Positions 10,415 to 20,717 of a DNA stretch of 64,000 nt are shown in pieces (positions within the stretch are counted from its first letter, which is position 1; every line of letters begins with the position of its first letter). The position numbers and the translations under genes were made by a program. Source of the stretch: Henningerozyma blattae CBS 6284 (taxonomy: Eukaryota; Ascomycota; Saccharomycetes; Saccharomycetales; Saccharomycetaceae); contig NC_020186.1 of assembly GCF_000315915.1 (NCBI RefSeq), positions 1,922,001 to 1,986,000 on the forward strand. Reading direction: 5' to 3'. The notes under the pieces were generated by a model. It had not been told where the DNA came from, made no database searches, and saw nothing but the letters and a program-made list of their open reading frames with translations.

Positions 10415-12019
10415 ATGAAGGTTTCCTCTACTGTCTTAATGGCCTCTGTCGCCTCCTCTGCTTTGGCCCAAACCCTTTACAACTCTTCTTCCGTTGCAGT
10501 CTCCAGCTCTGCTTCTTCTCAATTGAGCTCTATCGCTTCTTCTTCTGAAGCCTCCTCTGCTGTCTCCAGCTCTGCTATCTCTTCCTCAGCTGCCTCCTCT
10601 TCCGAAGCTTCTTCTGTTGCTTCCTCTTCCGCTGCTTCTTCCTCTGAAGCTTCTTCTGCTGCTTCTTCTTCCGCTGCTTCTTCCTCTGAAGCTTCTTCTG
10701 CTGCTTCCAGCTCTGCCGCTTCTTCCTCTGAAGCTTCTTCCGCTGCTTCTAGCTCTGCCGCTTCTTCCTCTGAAGCTTCTTCTGCTGCTTCCAGCTCTGC
10801 TGCTTCCTCCTCAGCCGCTTCTTCTTCAGCCGTTTCCTCTGCTGTCTCTTCCAGCGCTGCTGCCTCTTCTGGTTTCTCCACCATTGAAAGTGAAACTACC
10901 AACTCCACTATTGCTTCTTCCGCCTCTTCCGCTGTTGTTTCTCTTCAGTCTTTCTCCAACATTGACGATGAAGCCACCAACTCCACCTCTTTCACCGCTT
11001 ACAGTTCTGTTCCAGAAAGCACCAGCACTGTTACCTCTGTCGTCAACGGTACCAGCACTGTCACTTCTACTTACTGTCCAGAATGTTCTACCAGTACCAC
11101 TGCTATCACCAGCATTGACAACTCTACCATCACCACCACCGAAACTGACTGTCCAGAATGTTCTGCCACCACCACTGCCATCACTTCTACCAAGAACTCT
11201 ACCATCACTACCACTGAAACTGATTGCCCAGAATGTTCTACCACTACTAAGATTCCAGCTTCTACCGCTGCTCCAATCTACGATTACACTTTCAACTCCA
11301 CTGAATACGAAGTTGTCACTGAATACACTACTTACTGTCCAGAACCAACCACTTTCACTCAAGGTGGTAAGACTTACACCGTTACTGAACCAACCACTTT
11401 AACCATCACTGACTGTCCATGTACTATTGAAAAACCAGAAACTGTTACCACCAACGAAGTTACCACCGAATACACTACCTACTGTCCAGAACCAACCACT
11501 TTCACCACCGAAGGTAAGACCTACACTGCTACTAAACCAGGTGTTGTTACCATCACCAAATGTGAAACTTGTGAAGAACCAAATACTGAAACTACCACTG
11601 AAAACGTTACCGAATACACTACTTACTGCCCAGAACCAACCACTTTAACCACTGAAGGTGAGACTTACACTGTTTCTGAACCAGGTGTCATTACCATCAC
11701 CAAGTGTGACTCTTGTGAAGAATCAGAAACCGTTACTAAGCCAACTGAAAATCCACAAACTACTTACGTTGAAACTTCCGAATTCACCACTGTCCACACT
11801 GCCCCAACCACTTTCACCACCGAAGGTAAGACTTTCACCGCTTCTTCTGGTACTTTCACTGGTACTTTCACCACTGCTCAAACTAAGATCGTCGAAACTG
11901 TTCCAGCTTCTTCTGCTGCTCCATCTTCTGGTCACACTGTCTTAGTCAACTCTAACGCTGCTAACGTCTTTGTTCCATCTTTCTTAGGTTTAGTTGGTGC
12001 TATTGCCATGTTGATCTAA
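10415..12019 (+). CDS. SED1: Sed1/Spi1-type GPI-anchored cell wall protein
   Basis: Structural mannoprotein of the wall, known in S. cerevisiae as stress-induced and abundant in stationary phase. The 534-residue product has a signal peptide (1-18, cleavage after ALA) and a Ser/Ala region with five 14-residue repeats (60-129). Next come three CPEC repeats spaced by Thr-rich sequence, then three copies of the Sed1 signature TEYTTYCPEPTT plus a degenerate fourth. The hydrophobic GPI tail (VNSNAANVFVP...LGLVGAIAMLI) has a likely omega site at the Asn of SNAAN. Many N-x-S/T sites. Codon use is strongly biased (TCT, GCT, ACC, CCA), pointing to high expression. S. cerevisiae Sed1 is 338 residues; the excess is the Ser/Ala block and extra Cys repeats. 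Out-of-frame long ORFs here are shadows of the repeats. Confidence 0.93.
   Translation: MKVSSTVLMASVASSALAQTLYNSSSVAVSSSASSQLSSIASSSEASSAVSSSAISSSAASSSEASSVASSSAASSSEASSAASSSAASSSEASSAASSSAASSSEASSAASSSAASSSEASSAASSSAASSSAASSSAVSSAVSSSAAASSGFSTIESETTNSTIASSASSAVVSLQSFSNIDDEATNSTSFTAYSSVPESTSTVTSVVNGTSTVTSTYCPECSTSTTAITSIDNSTITTTETDCPECSATTTAITSTKNSTITTTETDCPECSTTTKIPASTAAPIYDYTFNSTEYEVVTEYTTYCPEPTTFTQGGKTYTVTEPTTLTITDCPCTIEKPETVTTNEVTTEYTTYCPEPTTFTTEGKTYTATKPGVVTITKCETCEEPNTETTTENVTEYTTYCPEPTTLTTEGETYTVSEPGVITITKCDSCEESETVTKPTENPQTTYVETSEFTTVHTAPTTFTTEGKTFTASSGTFTGTFTTAQTKIVETVPASSAAPSSGHTVLVNSNAANVFVPSFLGLVGAIAMLI
10592..10801 (+). repeat. 42-bp coding tandem repeat in SED1, five copies
   Basis: Encodes five units of ASSSEASS(A/V)ASSSA. 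The units differ mainly at synonymous positions (AGC/TCT, GCC/GCT), so the array is not brand new. Copy number is likely variable between strains. Confidence 0.85.
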
Positions 12020-13331
12020 ACAGCTTAATTTGAACTTTTTTTCTCATTTTGCTTTATTAACTTTTTCGAATTTCCTTCCCTTTTAATAATAATCATCTAA
12101 ATCGTATGTTAACCATTTTTTTAAGATGATTCGAACCATTGGTTCATTTGCTCTTTTGTTTCTTCTGTCTTTGAATTTTTTCAAGTCTGACACCTTCCTT
12201 TTTTCTGTTTTTCCTTATTGTTCGTATTTTTCAATTAACTCATTGTAACCAAATATTTAATACCTCATCTGTAACACCTACTTAATATATTTCACATTTA
12301 TATAATGTATAATAAAAAAAATTAAAAAGTACCCATCTTAAATTGTTATCATTATCTTTTTTCAATGGACAAAAGAACAATCCAATCGACAAGAAAAAGA
12401 TATCTCCATTGATTTCAATTTAAGATCTAACTTGCTTTATAGATATCGGTAGTTTGTAACCATATATTAATTTGACTGTTTAAAGAATTGAAAAAATTAT
12501 AATTTTCCATTTTTTGTAACAATGTCCATTTGAATAGTAGATTAAGAGAGATGCACTCTTCATCGAGCAACTAGCTGTTTAATTCGAAATTTAAGATATT
12601 GAGGTTTTAAATTTACTTTTGGAATGAGTATCACTTAACATTCCTAAAGACAAGAAAGTTTTTTCAATAATCATAAAAAGTATAAAAAGTATTATTCTAC
12701 TATTAATTATCAAGATATGCAAATGAATTTTATACAGTTTAAGCTTTAGTTAGCATTAATGTTACCGAATATAATTTACACCGTTACCTTAAAACTTCTA
12801 ATCAAAATCAGTAACCAAATAGAGAGATTTAAATATAAGAAACTAATCAGCGCTAAATGGCCAGAACAATAATGTAGCAGTAAACTGAGATAATGAAAAA
12901 AAAATTAGGATTGAGGTTTAATATTCTATATATTATCAGTAAATAACAAAACCATTGTAAAATTGCTGAAAGTAACAAGATAAAATAAATGATACAAACA
13001 ATTTAAAATTTATTTCAAAAGTCAATAAAATAAGATAAGAATATAAACGTTCGCTGCATTTAATTGATTATTCATATACGCAATATTATTAGGATAGATT
13101 TGAGTGCTTTTCAATAGGTTTTTCAAACAGAAACAAGGATGGATTTAAATATATATATTGGGATGCTTGATTGTACAGTATCAATTAATGAATCAGCAGA
13201 AAATTATCACGAAATTCTAGAGTTGAATTATGTTTAGAATATAAACATTTAACACAACAGCCAAATATTACAATAGGTTAAAGCATTTGATCTATATCAA
13301 CTCTAGAGTTGTAAACACCACCAAACTGACC
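12020..13331. other. Intergenic region, SED1 3' side
   Basis: No gene seen. It contains the T-rich SED1 3' UTR and polyadenylation region, then AT-rich DNA up to the end of the convergent aminotransferase gene. UBP3 (YER151C), the S. cerevisiae neighbour here, is absent. Confidence 0.6.
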
Positions 13332-14666
13332 CTAAAACTCCAGATTCCTCTCCACTGCATACTCTTTACATATCATGCCAAGGTATTGTATTCCCTGCTC
13401 AATTGCTTCTTTTTCAAGGAAACTAATTGATAATCTTATGCAACGCTCACCCCATCCTTTTAGATCTCCAACTACTTCGCATGTACTTCCATTAGCAACG
13501 ATTACAGAATATTTATTTTTCAACATTTGACCGATAACTTGAGCATTATAACCCTCAGGTAAGACGACCCAAGCAAAATATCCACCTTCAATATGTTGGA
13601 ACTTAGTGTTTTTCGGTAAAAATTTTTGACTTGAGTTATATAATGCATCGCCTCGAATCTTATAGACAGTTCTAAAGTTACTAATGATCTTATATATCTC
13701 CTTATTCTTTAGTAAAGTGCCAATTATCATAGAATTCAATTGAGATGGTGTACCACCAGATATATTTGCACCACCTTTAGAAACTTGACCAACTAACATT
13801 TTGTTTGCCGTTTCATGATAACCAATTCTTAAACCAGGTGCTACTAGTTTCGAAAAACTTGCATTCGATATTGTATTTCCATAAAAATTAGATTCATATA
13901 TTTGTTCGTTAGATAGCATTCGATCTAAATGGACAAGTCTTGGTGCGACATTTGAGGTTGCATTTGAATCAAAATTATAATCTAATAGATCATAAACATC
14001 ATCACAAATAATTAACATATCATACTTTTTGGCAATTTTTATTAACTGAATTCTAGTTTCATAATCCCAAGTTATGCCACTAGGGTTTGAAAAAGTTGGA
14101 ATACAATAGAATACATATTTATAAATCTTCTTTTGAAGATTATTTTTATTTTGTATTATATCTGTCGAATTTTGTGGAACATCTGGAATTTCTTGTTCAA
14201 AATATTCTAACTTTTCTTTCAAGTATTCTAGATCAATGCTTGTATAACCTTTTTCCTTAATAGCTGTCATTTTAGAACCAAATCCAGCATCAATGAAACA
14301 ATCATTAATCAAAAAATACGTAGGTGACACGATAAAAGCCTGTTTTGTATAGCCTGTATGAGGTAAAGTAGTCTGTAATAATATATTCAAGATCCCATAT
14401 GAAGCACCAGAGGTCAAGTTAATATATTCAGGCTTTGAGTTTATATCTGAGCCTATTTGATTTATCATATTACAAACTTCCTGTCTAACCCATAAAGCAC
14501 CTTCGTCGGAGCCATATGTTAAGGGATGCCTATTTGTTGTATCATCATCGTAAGGTCTTGCTTCTTCCGACAACAATTGGCAAGTTGCAATTGAAATTTC
14601 TTTACGAGGAAGCAAACGATAAGATGGGTGACCTTTGAACAAATTGATCTTTGATGCTTCGTTCAT
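13332..14666 (-). CDS. Class I/II PLP aminotransferase, YER152C orthologue
   Basis: Fold-type I aminotransferase of the 2-aminoadipate/kynurenine aminotransferase type; the S. cerevisiae orthologue YER152C is poorly characterised. 444 residues, matching the family. Visible motifs: FKGHPS..LLPR near the start, HPLTYGSDEGALWVRQ (substrate arm), TSGASYGILNILLQTTLP (cofactor phosphate loop), CIPTFSNPSG, and IICDDVYDLLDY with the PLP-ring Asp. SNASFSKLVAPGLRIGY at about residues 265-281 carries the Schiff-base Lys. GGANISGGTPSQLNS and RLSISFLE (carboxylate-binding Arg) follow. All expected active-site residues seem present. Its position next to a SED1/SPI1 gene and before the YER156C homologue agrees with S. 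cerevisiae chromosome V. Confidence 0.93.
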   Translation of the reverse strand: MNEASKINLFKGHPSYRLLPRKEISIATCQLLSEEARPYDDDTTNRHPLTYGSDEGALWVRQEVCNMINQIGSDINSKPEYINLTSGASYGILNILLQTTLPHTGYTKQAFIVSPTYFLINDCFIDAGFGSKMTAIKEKGYTSIDLEYLKEKLEYFEQEIPDVPQNSTDIIQNKNNLQKKIYKYVFYCIPTFSNPSGITWDYETRIQLIKIAKKYDMLIICDDVYDLLDYNFDSNATSNVAPRLVHLDRMLSNEQIYESNFYGNTISNASFSKLVAPGLRIGYHETANKMLVGQVSKGGANISGGTPSQLNSMIIGTLLKNKEIYKIISNFRTVYKIRGDALYNSSQKFLPKNTKFQHIEGGYFAWVVLPEGYNAQVIGQMLKNKYSVIVANGSTCEVVGDLKGWGERCIRLSISFLEKEAIEQGIQYLGMICKEYAVERNLEF

Positions 14667-15336
14667 TCTTATTTACAGTATTTACAAACCAAGAATATAA
14701 GAGTCTGTAAAATACTTCAAATTTTTCAAAATCTCGTTTCCTTGTTTTATTCGGCAGAATATAAGTATTTACCTTTTTCTTGGTATGCCACTCCGGAGTT
14801 GATGCATATTAGAGTGTGTCAGAGGTCCGTAAAAGTGGATAAATTGTAGAGTAAACTCACCATATTAAATTGCTTCTAGTATAATTTTACCTAAAAATCA
14901 TAAAACTACTACACTATTAAAATTGATATTCATGAGAAAGTATAATATAATTAGTATTAATATCTACTTACTTGGGACTTAGTCTTTTTTAATCTTTACT
15001 AACCTTATAACCAAAATTTACTCAACCACCTATGCATATATCCTTCACCACTCTAGTTACTGTAAGAGTATCTTGTCGTCTTAGTTTTCAAGTTAGATTA
15101 TATATTTTATTTGAACCCTTCCCTTAATTTAATACTAGGCCGATGAAGATTATTGACCTTTTATGCAGCCATAAATCCAAAGAGAATTAAGGCTCATTGT
15201 CTCAAATTTAGAGGCATTCCATTTATAAGTAGTTATTCATTCTCATACTCAGTTTTGTTAAGACCATCTTAACTCCAGTACTAAATAATCAACCAGTAAA
15301 TTACCATCACGTGACTTTCATGATGTGGTCAAAAAT
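14667..15336. other. Intergenic region before tRNA-Leu
   Basis: No gene seen. Promoter side of the aminotransferase gene, AT-rich. A CACGTG lies at about 15307-15312, close to the tRNA 3' end. Confidence 0.6.
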
Positions 15337-15419
15337 TGAAGGATGCGAGGTTCGAACTCGCGCGGACACTGTCCAACAGATCTTAAGTCTGCCGCCTTAG
15401 ACCACTCGGCCAACCCTCC
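15337..15419 (-). tRNA. tRNA-Leu (anticodon TAA)
   Basis: Reads GGAGGGTTGGCCGAGTGG at the 5' end with an A box, a TTCGAAC T-loop/B box, a long variable arm typical of tRNA-Leu, and anticodon loop CTTAAGA giving TAA. The 7-bp acceptor stem ends in discriminator A. No intron. A run of five T follows the 3' end on the transcribed strand, a Pol III terminator. Confidence 0.95.
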
Positions 15420-15930
15420 ATGCTTTTATTGTTTTTGTTGTAAACCAACTTAGAAGTACGATACACTTAACTAGTAACTACCAAAACTTAACTTAACAAT
15501 CTTATTAACTTAACACCAGTTAATACTTCGAACTTACGAATATAATTGTTGTTCTTTTTAAACTAAATAACTATATGAAAGAACTATAAATTTATGTCTA
15601 AAGTCTGAAAAAGCTGGTCTTTAAATACTTTTCAAAGGTCAACGCCAGCTTTTCCATTTTACTTTAATTGGACTGTTTATAAACTTACTTACAAGGGTAG
15701 GAGTGCACAGTTTGAGTAATGCTGGCTAACTAGTAGAGATTATGCATCGAACAGATATTCACAGGTATGCAACTAGCAGTTGCTCAGTGTCATGTATAAT
15801 TTCTAGTTAGCAACTTGTAGATGAGTATAAAGTCGATCTCGTCTACAACATTTTTTTCTAATAAAAATAGTAATAATATAAGGCACTCTGAATAGTAAGT
15901 AAATTTCTCTTTGAAATGATGGTATGATAA
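15420..15930. other. Intergenic DNA upstream of tRNA-Leu
   Basis: No gene. Contains an inverted repeat (AAAAGCTGG near 15609-15617 and CCAGCTTTT near 15645-15653) that could form a hairpin, and AT-rich sequence of unclear origin, possibly older LTR debris. Confidence 0.4.
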
Positions 15931-16155
15931 TGTGCTGAAATATGATTATATCATTTTCTATTAAGTGGTAAAAGACTTTTACCACGTGGTCTATTGTTTA
16001 AAATGTGTTTTTCTTTTTATATCGAAAAACACTATTTAAGAAATATATTCATTTTAGTTATAGTATTTACCATATATGTCTAAATAAAGTAATCGTCTTT
16101 ACATCTTAAACACTGTTTAACAATCTCTAACTCTCTTGAATCCCAGTATAATGTA
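15931..16155 (-). repeat. Solo LTR, family A, minus orientation
   Basis: The reverse complement is highly similar over its whole length to 23769-23997 and to the first ~113 bp at 30470. Shared words include ACTGGGATTCAAGAGAGTTAG, GTGTTTAAGATGTAAAGACG and AACACATTTTAAACAATA. The 3' terminus is at about 15931 (..TTCAGCACA); the 5' terminus is degenerate. It contains CACGTG and a perfect 8-bp-arm palindrome GGTAAAAGACTTTTACC. No internal element remains. It lies about 510 bp upstream of tRNA-Leu. Confidence 0.85.
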
Positions 16156-16896
16156 CTACTATATATAAAATGCTTTAACTTGCTATTAGGCGAACAACTA
16201 ATTTTTATATAAAGTATATAGAACTGCTTTGGTTTGAAATGTTAATAGTTTATTAGAGATGGAATAGATTTTGTCTTTAATTGGACATAATAAAAATAGC
16301 ACCTAAATAAGTTGCTATTATGTGTTACAAAAAATAAGTTGTCGATGTTATCTTAAAGTTTTTAAGTTGGATTATTACATGCTTATAATCAACTTTTTTC
16401 CTACTGTGATAAATAAATTTACTGCAAACACTAGATATTAATTATTAAAGGCGATAAATATAAGTTTGTTTTTTAAGTTCAGCTATATTTATTCCTTCTT
16501 ATACTGATAGCTCTCGTGGAATTCCAATTCTCTTATTTTTTTCAAATTTAGTGATTTTATATTCTCACAATCCACTAGTCGCTGTCTAGTTACTACTCGA
16601 AACCTTTCCAATTTTTGTCTACTCTATGATACAATAAAGACATCTGTGGCTGAATTTAAATGGTGGCTAAGTGTTAGTTCATATTTCAATTATTTCAAAT
16701 ATCAATATTTATAGAATGGCAAATTTCTTTTTAAATAAATACAAGCAATTTTGATAAAGTTAGCTTTTAACATAATTTGATGAGATTAGCAGCCAAGCTT
16801 ATAAATCAATTATCCTGTCTAAATGAGTAAAATTAAATAAATAATAAATAGTTAAGCCAATAAATATAGATTACAATTATTTTAAGTTGAAATTTA
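16156..16896. other. Intergenic region, nothing recognised
   Basis: AT-rich DNA between the solo LTR and the 3' end of the MYG1-type gene. No ORF, RNA or repeat that I can support. Confidence 0.5.
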
Positions 16897-17922
16897 TTAT
16901 AAAGACATCTTTGCTAATTTGTACGCACCCTCTTGAGTTTGAGTACCACCAATAAAGCCAGCTGCGTGAACGAAAACACAATCAGGGACTCCACTTTCTT
17001 TGCTTAGTTCTTCATCTCTTAAACCTCTTAATTTCTCTAGTATACCTTGTCTAAAGGCAAAAGAACCTGAAGAGACTGGAACGGTGGAGACTCTCCAAGT
17101 ATTAGATGAATCTTTAAACAAGACAAATTTAATCTTACCTTCACAATCGAATTCTTTTTCAACTTCGTATAAATGTTCTTTCCATGGGCAGAACTGTTCT
17201 AAAACAATTATTTCACCAGTTGAATCAACATCCATTCTTTTAGAAACAGCAGCACGTACTAAGGATTTAGCAGGTAACCAAGAATTAGAGTAACCTTTAA
17301 CAAGATTAACAAAAATAGTACCGATGAATTCACTAGCTTTGAAGAAATTTTCATCAAATTTGGCTGGTGTACAATCCTCATTCCAGCTTGGATTCATACC
17401 ACCAACAATACCTGGCAAAGAAACAGCTGAATCTCTAAACTTTGGCTTAACATTTAAAGCTTCGTAGTCTAAGATTTTAATACCGTTATCATTTGCATCA
17501 ATAGCTTCGATGAAATTACTATAAACTTTGTCATAAAGAATTTCCAAATCATTATCTTTAACTACGGTTGGTTTAACAGCGTTTTTTATAATTTCCTTAC
17601 CAAAATGCTTGTAAATTAAACCAGCACCAGAAAGTTTAGTTTTATAATTTGCATTGAAAGTTTCTTCGAAGCCACGTTGATGATGATCAAAATGCTTTAT
17701 ACCATCATATGTGGCACCAACATCCACAACAATATCACTCTTTTCCCAATCTTCAGCTTTTCTTGATCTGATGACATTTGCGTCTTTATATTCCGGTAAT
17801 AACCTTAACATATAAACGGCTAAACTTTCATCAGCATGGAAGGAGCCAGAATGAACACAAATTGTTTTAACCATTTTTTGAGTGATATTCGAATCGAGTT
17901 TAATCTTTTTTAGTGCAGACAT
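16897..17922 (-). CDS. MYG1-family exonuclease, YER156C orthologue
   Basis: Metal-dependent DHH-like protein. Human MYG1 is a nuclear and mitochondrial RNA exonuclease; the yeast role is less clear. 341 residues, near the family length (338 in S. cerevisiae). Motifs: VHSGSFHADESLA (first metal-binding block, residues ~23-35), VDVGATYDGIKHFDHHQRGF (DHH motif), SGAGLIYKHFG, and the C-terminal FVHAAGFIGG. All His/Asp ligands look intact. The ATG at 17922 gives a short Lys-rich leader, MSALKKIKLD. YER156C is four genes from YER152C in S. cerevisiae; the genes between (PET122, OXA1, BEM2) are absent here, as expected from reciprocal loss after genome duplication. Confidence 0.93.
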   Translation of the reverse strand: MSALKKIKLDSNITQKMVKTICVHSGSFHADESLAVYMLRLLPEYKDANVIRSRKAEDWEKSDIVVDVGATYDGIKHFDHHQRGFEETFNANYKTKLSGAGLIYKHFGKEIIKNAVKPTVVKDNDLEILYDKVYSNFIEAIDANDNGIKILDYEALNVKPKFRDSAVSLPGIVGGMNPSWNEDCTPAKFDENFFKASEFIGTIFVNLVKGYSNSWLPAKSLVRAAVSKRMDVDSTGEIIVLEQFCPWKEHLYEVEKEFDCEGKIKFVLFKDSSNTWRVSTVPVSSGSFAFRQGILEKLRGLRDEELSKESGVPDCVFVHAAGFIGGTQTQEGAYKLAKMSL

Positions 17923-19400
17923 AGTTATATGAAAGTAAAATTAAAAACTTTTAACCAACAAAATAACGAAGTAAATCAAATATTATACCTATGAAAAAAG
18001 AGTACTTTAATTTTTTATTTTACTTTTCGGGTTTTTATATGTCTATTTAATTGAAAAAGAAAAAAAGTGATGAGCTTACAGAATTTAAAATCGCTTATCT
18101 GGCCAGTACATATAAACTATGTAAAACGTATTTAATTTTGTGGTATTGTTGATGTTAGGGATTTTTATACAACCTGCATTTCTCGGAATATAAATAGAGC
18201 TCATTTTTATATACTTCTGTAGTTTTTATATACGTATTTAGCTCGAGGAGGACAATTATAAAAACAGTTAATACCAAAAAGATCCGACAGGTATATTTTT
18301 AGTATTGCTTACATACAATTAGGCCCAGTATTAAGTTACTTTCTACTTCATTATTTCAATGTTTTTCGTACCGATTTAGTATTTTTTTAAAATTGCAAGC
18401 TTAGAGTGATTCTAGAACACACTTACTACGAATAATATTTTTTTTTCATTATTTTGAATTTAAGCTATCAGGAGGAAAGTGATATTTTTTTCGTGCTTTA
18501 CTATGCTGGGAGAAATTCCTTTTCGTATAAGGGGAATTATAACACTTCGAACTTTAATGTATTGTCGAGTTAATTAGGGGTTTCATACTAGTAAGAGGCA
18601 ATGTTATGCAGCAACCATCAAAACAATTGCATTTTCGAACATCTGATATATTTTGAATGAAATAAAGAAGATACAAAATTAGTTAATTTGAAATTTCTCA
18701 ATCCATTCACGAACTAAACTATGCATACCATAATATCCAATTCATGCTTCTCTTTTCGAGCTGAAATAAGAATATTTGACAACATTTGTTTTTCTTAGCT
18801 TGCCAACATAGTTTTATATTTCTAACTATAAATAACTGCATATCTTGTATTGATCAAATATTTGAACACAAAGGTATACCAATCCTTCTTTCTACTTTCT
18901 ATTTGCCAAGGTTCGACTTAAAAAATATGAAAAATCAGGTAAGTTTGTTTTAATATGAATTGAATAAACTGACTCCTGCAAACATTCTTATTTGGTAAAT
19001 ATCAAGAGAAGGTTTATTTATCTTTTTTGCTTCTTGCTTCTAGGTTACAATCTAGTTAAATAAAGTTGCAAATAGCTGAAAAATTTATCTTTGCTTATCA
19101 ACTCTGAAGCATTAGTTACTGAAAAATTAAAAGAGTGGTCACATTAATAAAAAAGGCAGTATTCGACAAATAACGTACCGTGAATGGCTTATATACTACT
19201 TATTACTTCAGTTTGGGGGATAACTTGTGTATTAAAAAAATTATAATATATGTTTACAGACTGTTACTTATTGATTATTAGTGGAATTACCCCTTCCTTA
19301 TAGTGATAAAATATAACTCGAGAATAAAGTGTGAAATTCAAATGGCAATGTAAAAAATGATTGTATCATAAATTGATGCTAATAAGATTAGACGTAGGCT
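17923..19400. other. Intergenic region with LTR-B fragment
   Basis: About 1.5 kb without a gene. Holds the MYG1-type promoter, one LTR-like fragment (18172-18297) and otherwise AT-rich unassigned DNA. Confidence 0.6.
18172..18297 (-). repeat. LTR-like fragment, family B, minus orientation
   Basis: About 125 bp closely matching 34945-35076 in the same orientation. Shared sequence includes CAGAAGTATATAAAAA, TAAATACGTATATAAAA and GGTATTAACTGTT (minus strand). The TATA-rich content suits an LTR promoter. The second copy sits beside a gag fragment, which supports the LTR call. Confidence 0.65.
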
Positions 19401-19850
19401 CTATTTTTTTTCGAGCTGTTCTTTCAACTCCTCCACGGCATCATCATCTTCTAAACCGGAAGTTACTTCAACCAATTTTGTAGTTCCACATTCGTTTCTA
19501 ACCATTTCTAAAGCACCTGCATAAACCATCTTATATTCTTGAGAAACAACAGTGGCAGGGATCCAATATAACAACATTAAAGGTGTTTGTTTAATACCAT
19601 CCTTTGTGGTTAATGGATAGGCAACAAGAATATATCTTGGTTTATTATCTGGTAAAGCTTCACCAAGTTCACTCAATTCAGTGACTTCATCCAATTCTTC
19701 TTTAGATTCTTCATCAATAACAATTTCATAACTCTTGGGGTCTATCATTATAGGCAAGAACTTGATTGTTTCTGATCTTGAAGTAGATATACGGAATTTT
19801 TGAATTTGTTGCTTAGCATCTGTGCTAAAATGGTTCAAAGCGGTAGACAT
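19401..19850 (-). CDS. AIM7: GMF-family Arp2/3 regulator Aim7
   Basis: Glia maturation factor homologue: a single ADF-homology domain that debranches actin networks by binding the Arp2/3 complex at cortical patches. The 149 residues are the usual GMF size and one domain spans almost all of it. Visible conserved stretches: QKFRISTSRSETIKFLPI, the acidic ESKEELDEVTELSELGEALP, PRYILVAYPLTTKDGIKQTP, and MVYAGALEMVRNECG, which resembles the actin/Arp-binding helix. It ends in an acidic/Lys tail. Start ATG at 19850-19848. It is YDR063W in S. cerevisiae, which sits on the sister track of the YER15x genes to the left. Divergent from GDI1. Confidence 0.93.
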   Translation of the reverse strand: MSTALNHFSTDAKQQIQKFRISTSRSETIKFLPIMIDPKSYEIVIDEESKEELDEVTELSELGEALPDNKPRYILVAYPLTTKDGIKQTPLMLLYWIPATVVSQEYKMVYAGALEMVRNECGTTKLVEVTSGLEDDDAVEELKEQLEKK

Positions 19851-20717
19851 TATTGATATTGGTAAATTATAAGAGTTATTTTGTAGAATTAAATCAATTC
19901 AGCAAAGTTGGAGCAAATTGTCTAAAACAAAAAAAAACTACTTAATCCCTTTCTTATAATCTGAAATTTTGCAAGTTTTTAAGGTATTTTTTTCATTATT
20001 CGGTAAAAGACCCCTCCACATGGATCGACGTACAAAATATTATTGTAGAGAGAAAAGTATTATATAAAAAAGAAGATTGCTTTGATAATGTAGATATAGC
20101 TGAATATTTTGGCCATTTATATGATATTATAATAAACTGTAATGTAGTACTGTTATAAATTTTATCTCTTTGTAATATTTTGTAACCGTAAGGAAAAGAA
20201 AAAAAAAAAAAAAAAAAAGTAAACAACGTGACCTCCGTGTCAAAAGACAATCACGGACTGTGTTTTGTAGGCGAATTGAAATCAGGAAATGAGGTCAACT
20301 TGCAGAGTAGGGGCTGGCAAGAACACTGCGCAGAAACCACACCATAACCAACCACACCTAGTAAGAACAATATGGCCACCATTGCCGAATGAAAGCTTCT
20401 GAGTTGTGAGACGATACCAAGGTCAATTGACAACAACAGAAGGCGTGAGTAAGAAAGGTTGATGGATAAGTTAAATGGATGAAAGGTAGAGATATTTGGG
20501 GGGCAATATTTGTAAGATCGACAAGATCAGTTAAGTTGGCAGTCGAGCAGATATTTCTAGAATAATTCTACCTACTACTTGATTTGTTTCTACCAAAATA
20601 AAAAAAAAGAATAGAGCAAATTGTTATATTATTTTTTTTCCTCCACAGATTATTGAAATACCTCAAGATATACAATCTTTTTTTCTCATCGTATAATATT
20701 ATCAAAGAGATCAAACA
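19851..20717. other. Divergent AIM7-GDI1 intergenic region
   Basis: No gene seen. Has a poly-A run at about 20200-20218, a moderately GC-richer patch around 20225-20450 and T-rich leader DNA just before GDI1. Confidence 0.6.

Noticed and set aside
10519..10908. Glu/Ala-rich antisense ORF inside SED1
   Set aside because: It is the mirror of the Ser/Ala repeat; the plus-strand frame has signal peptide, Sed1 signatures and GPI tail.
10617..11402. Leu/Pro-rich ORF in another frame of SED1
   Set aside because: Product of repeat codon bias; no start context or family features.
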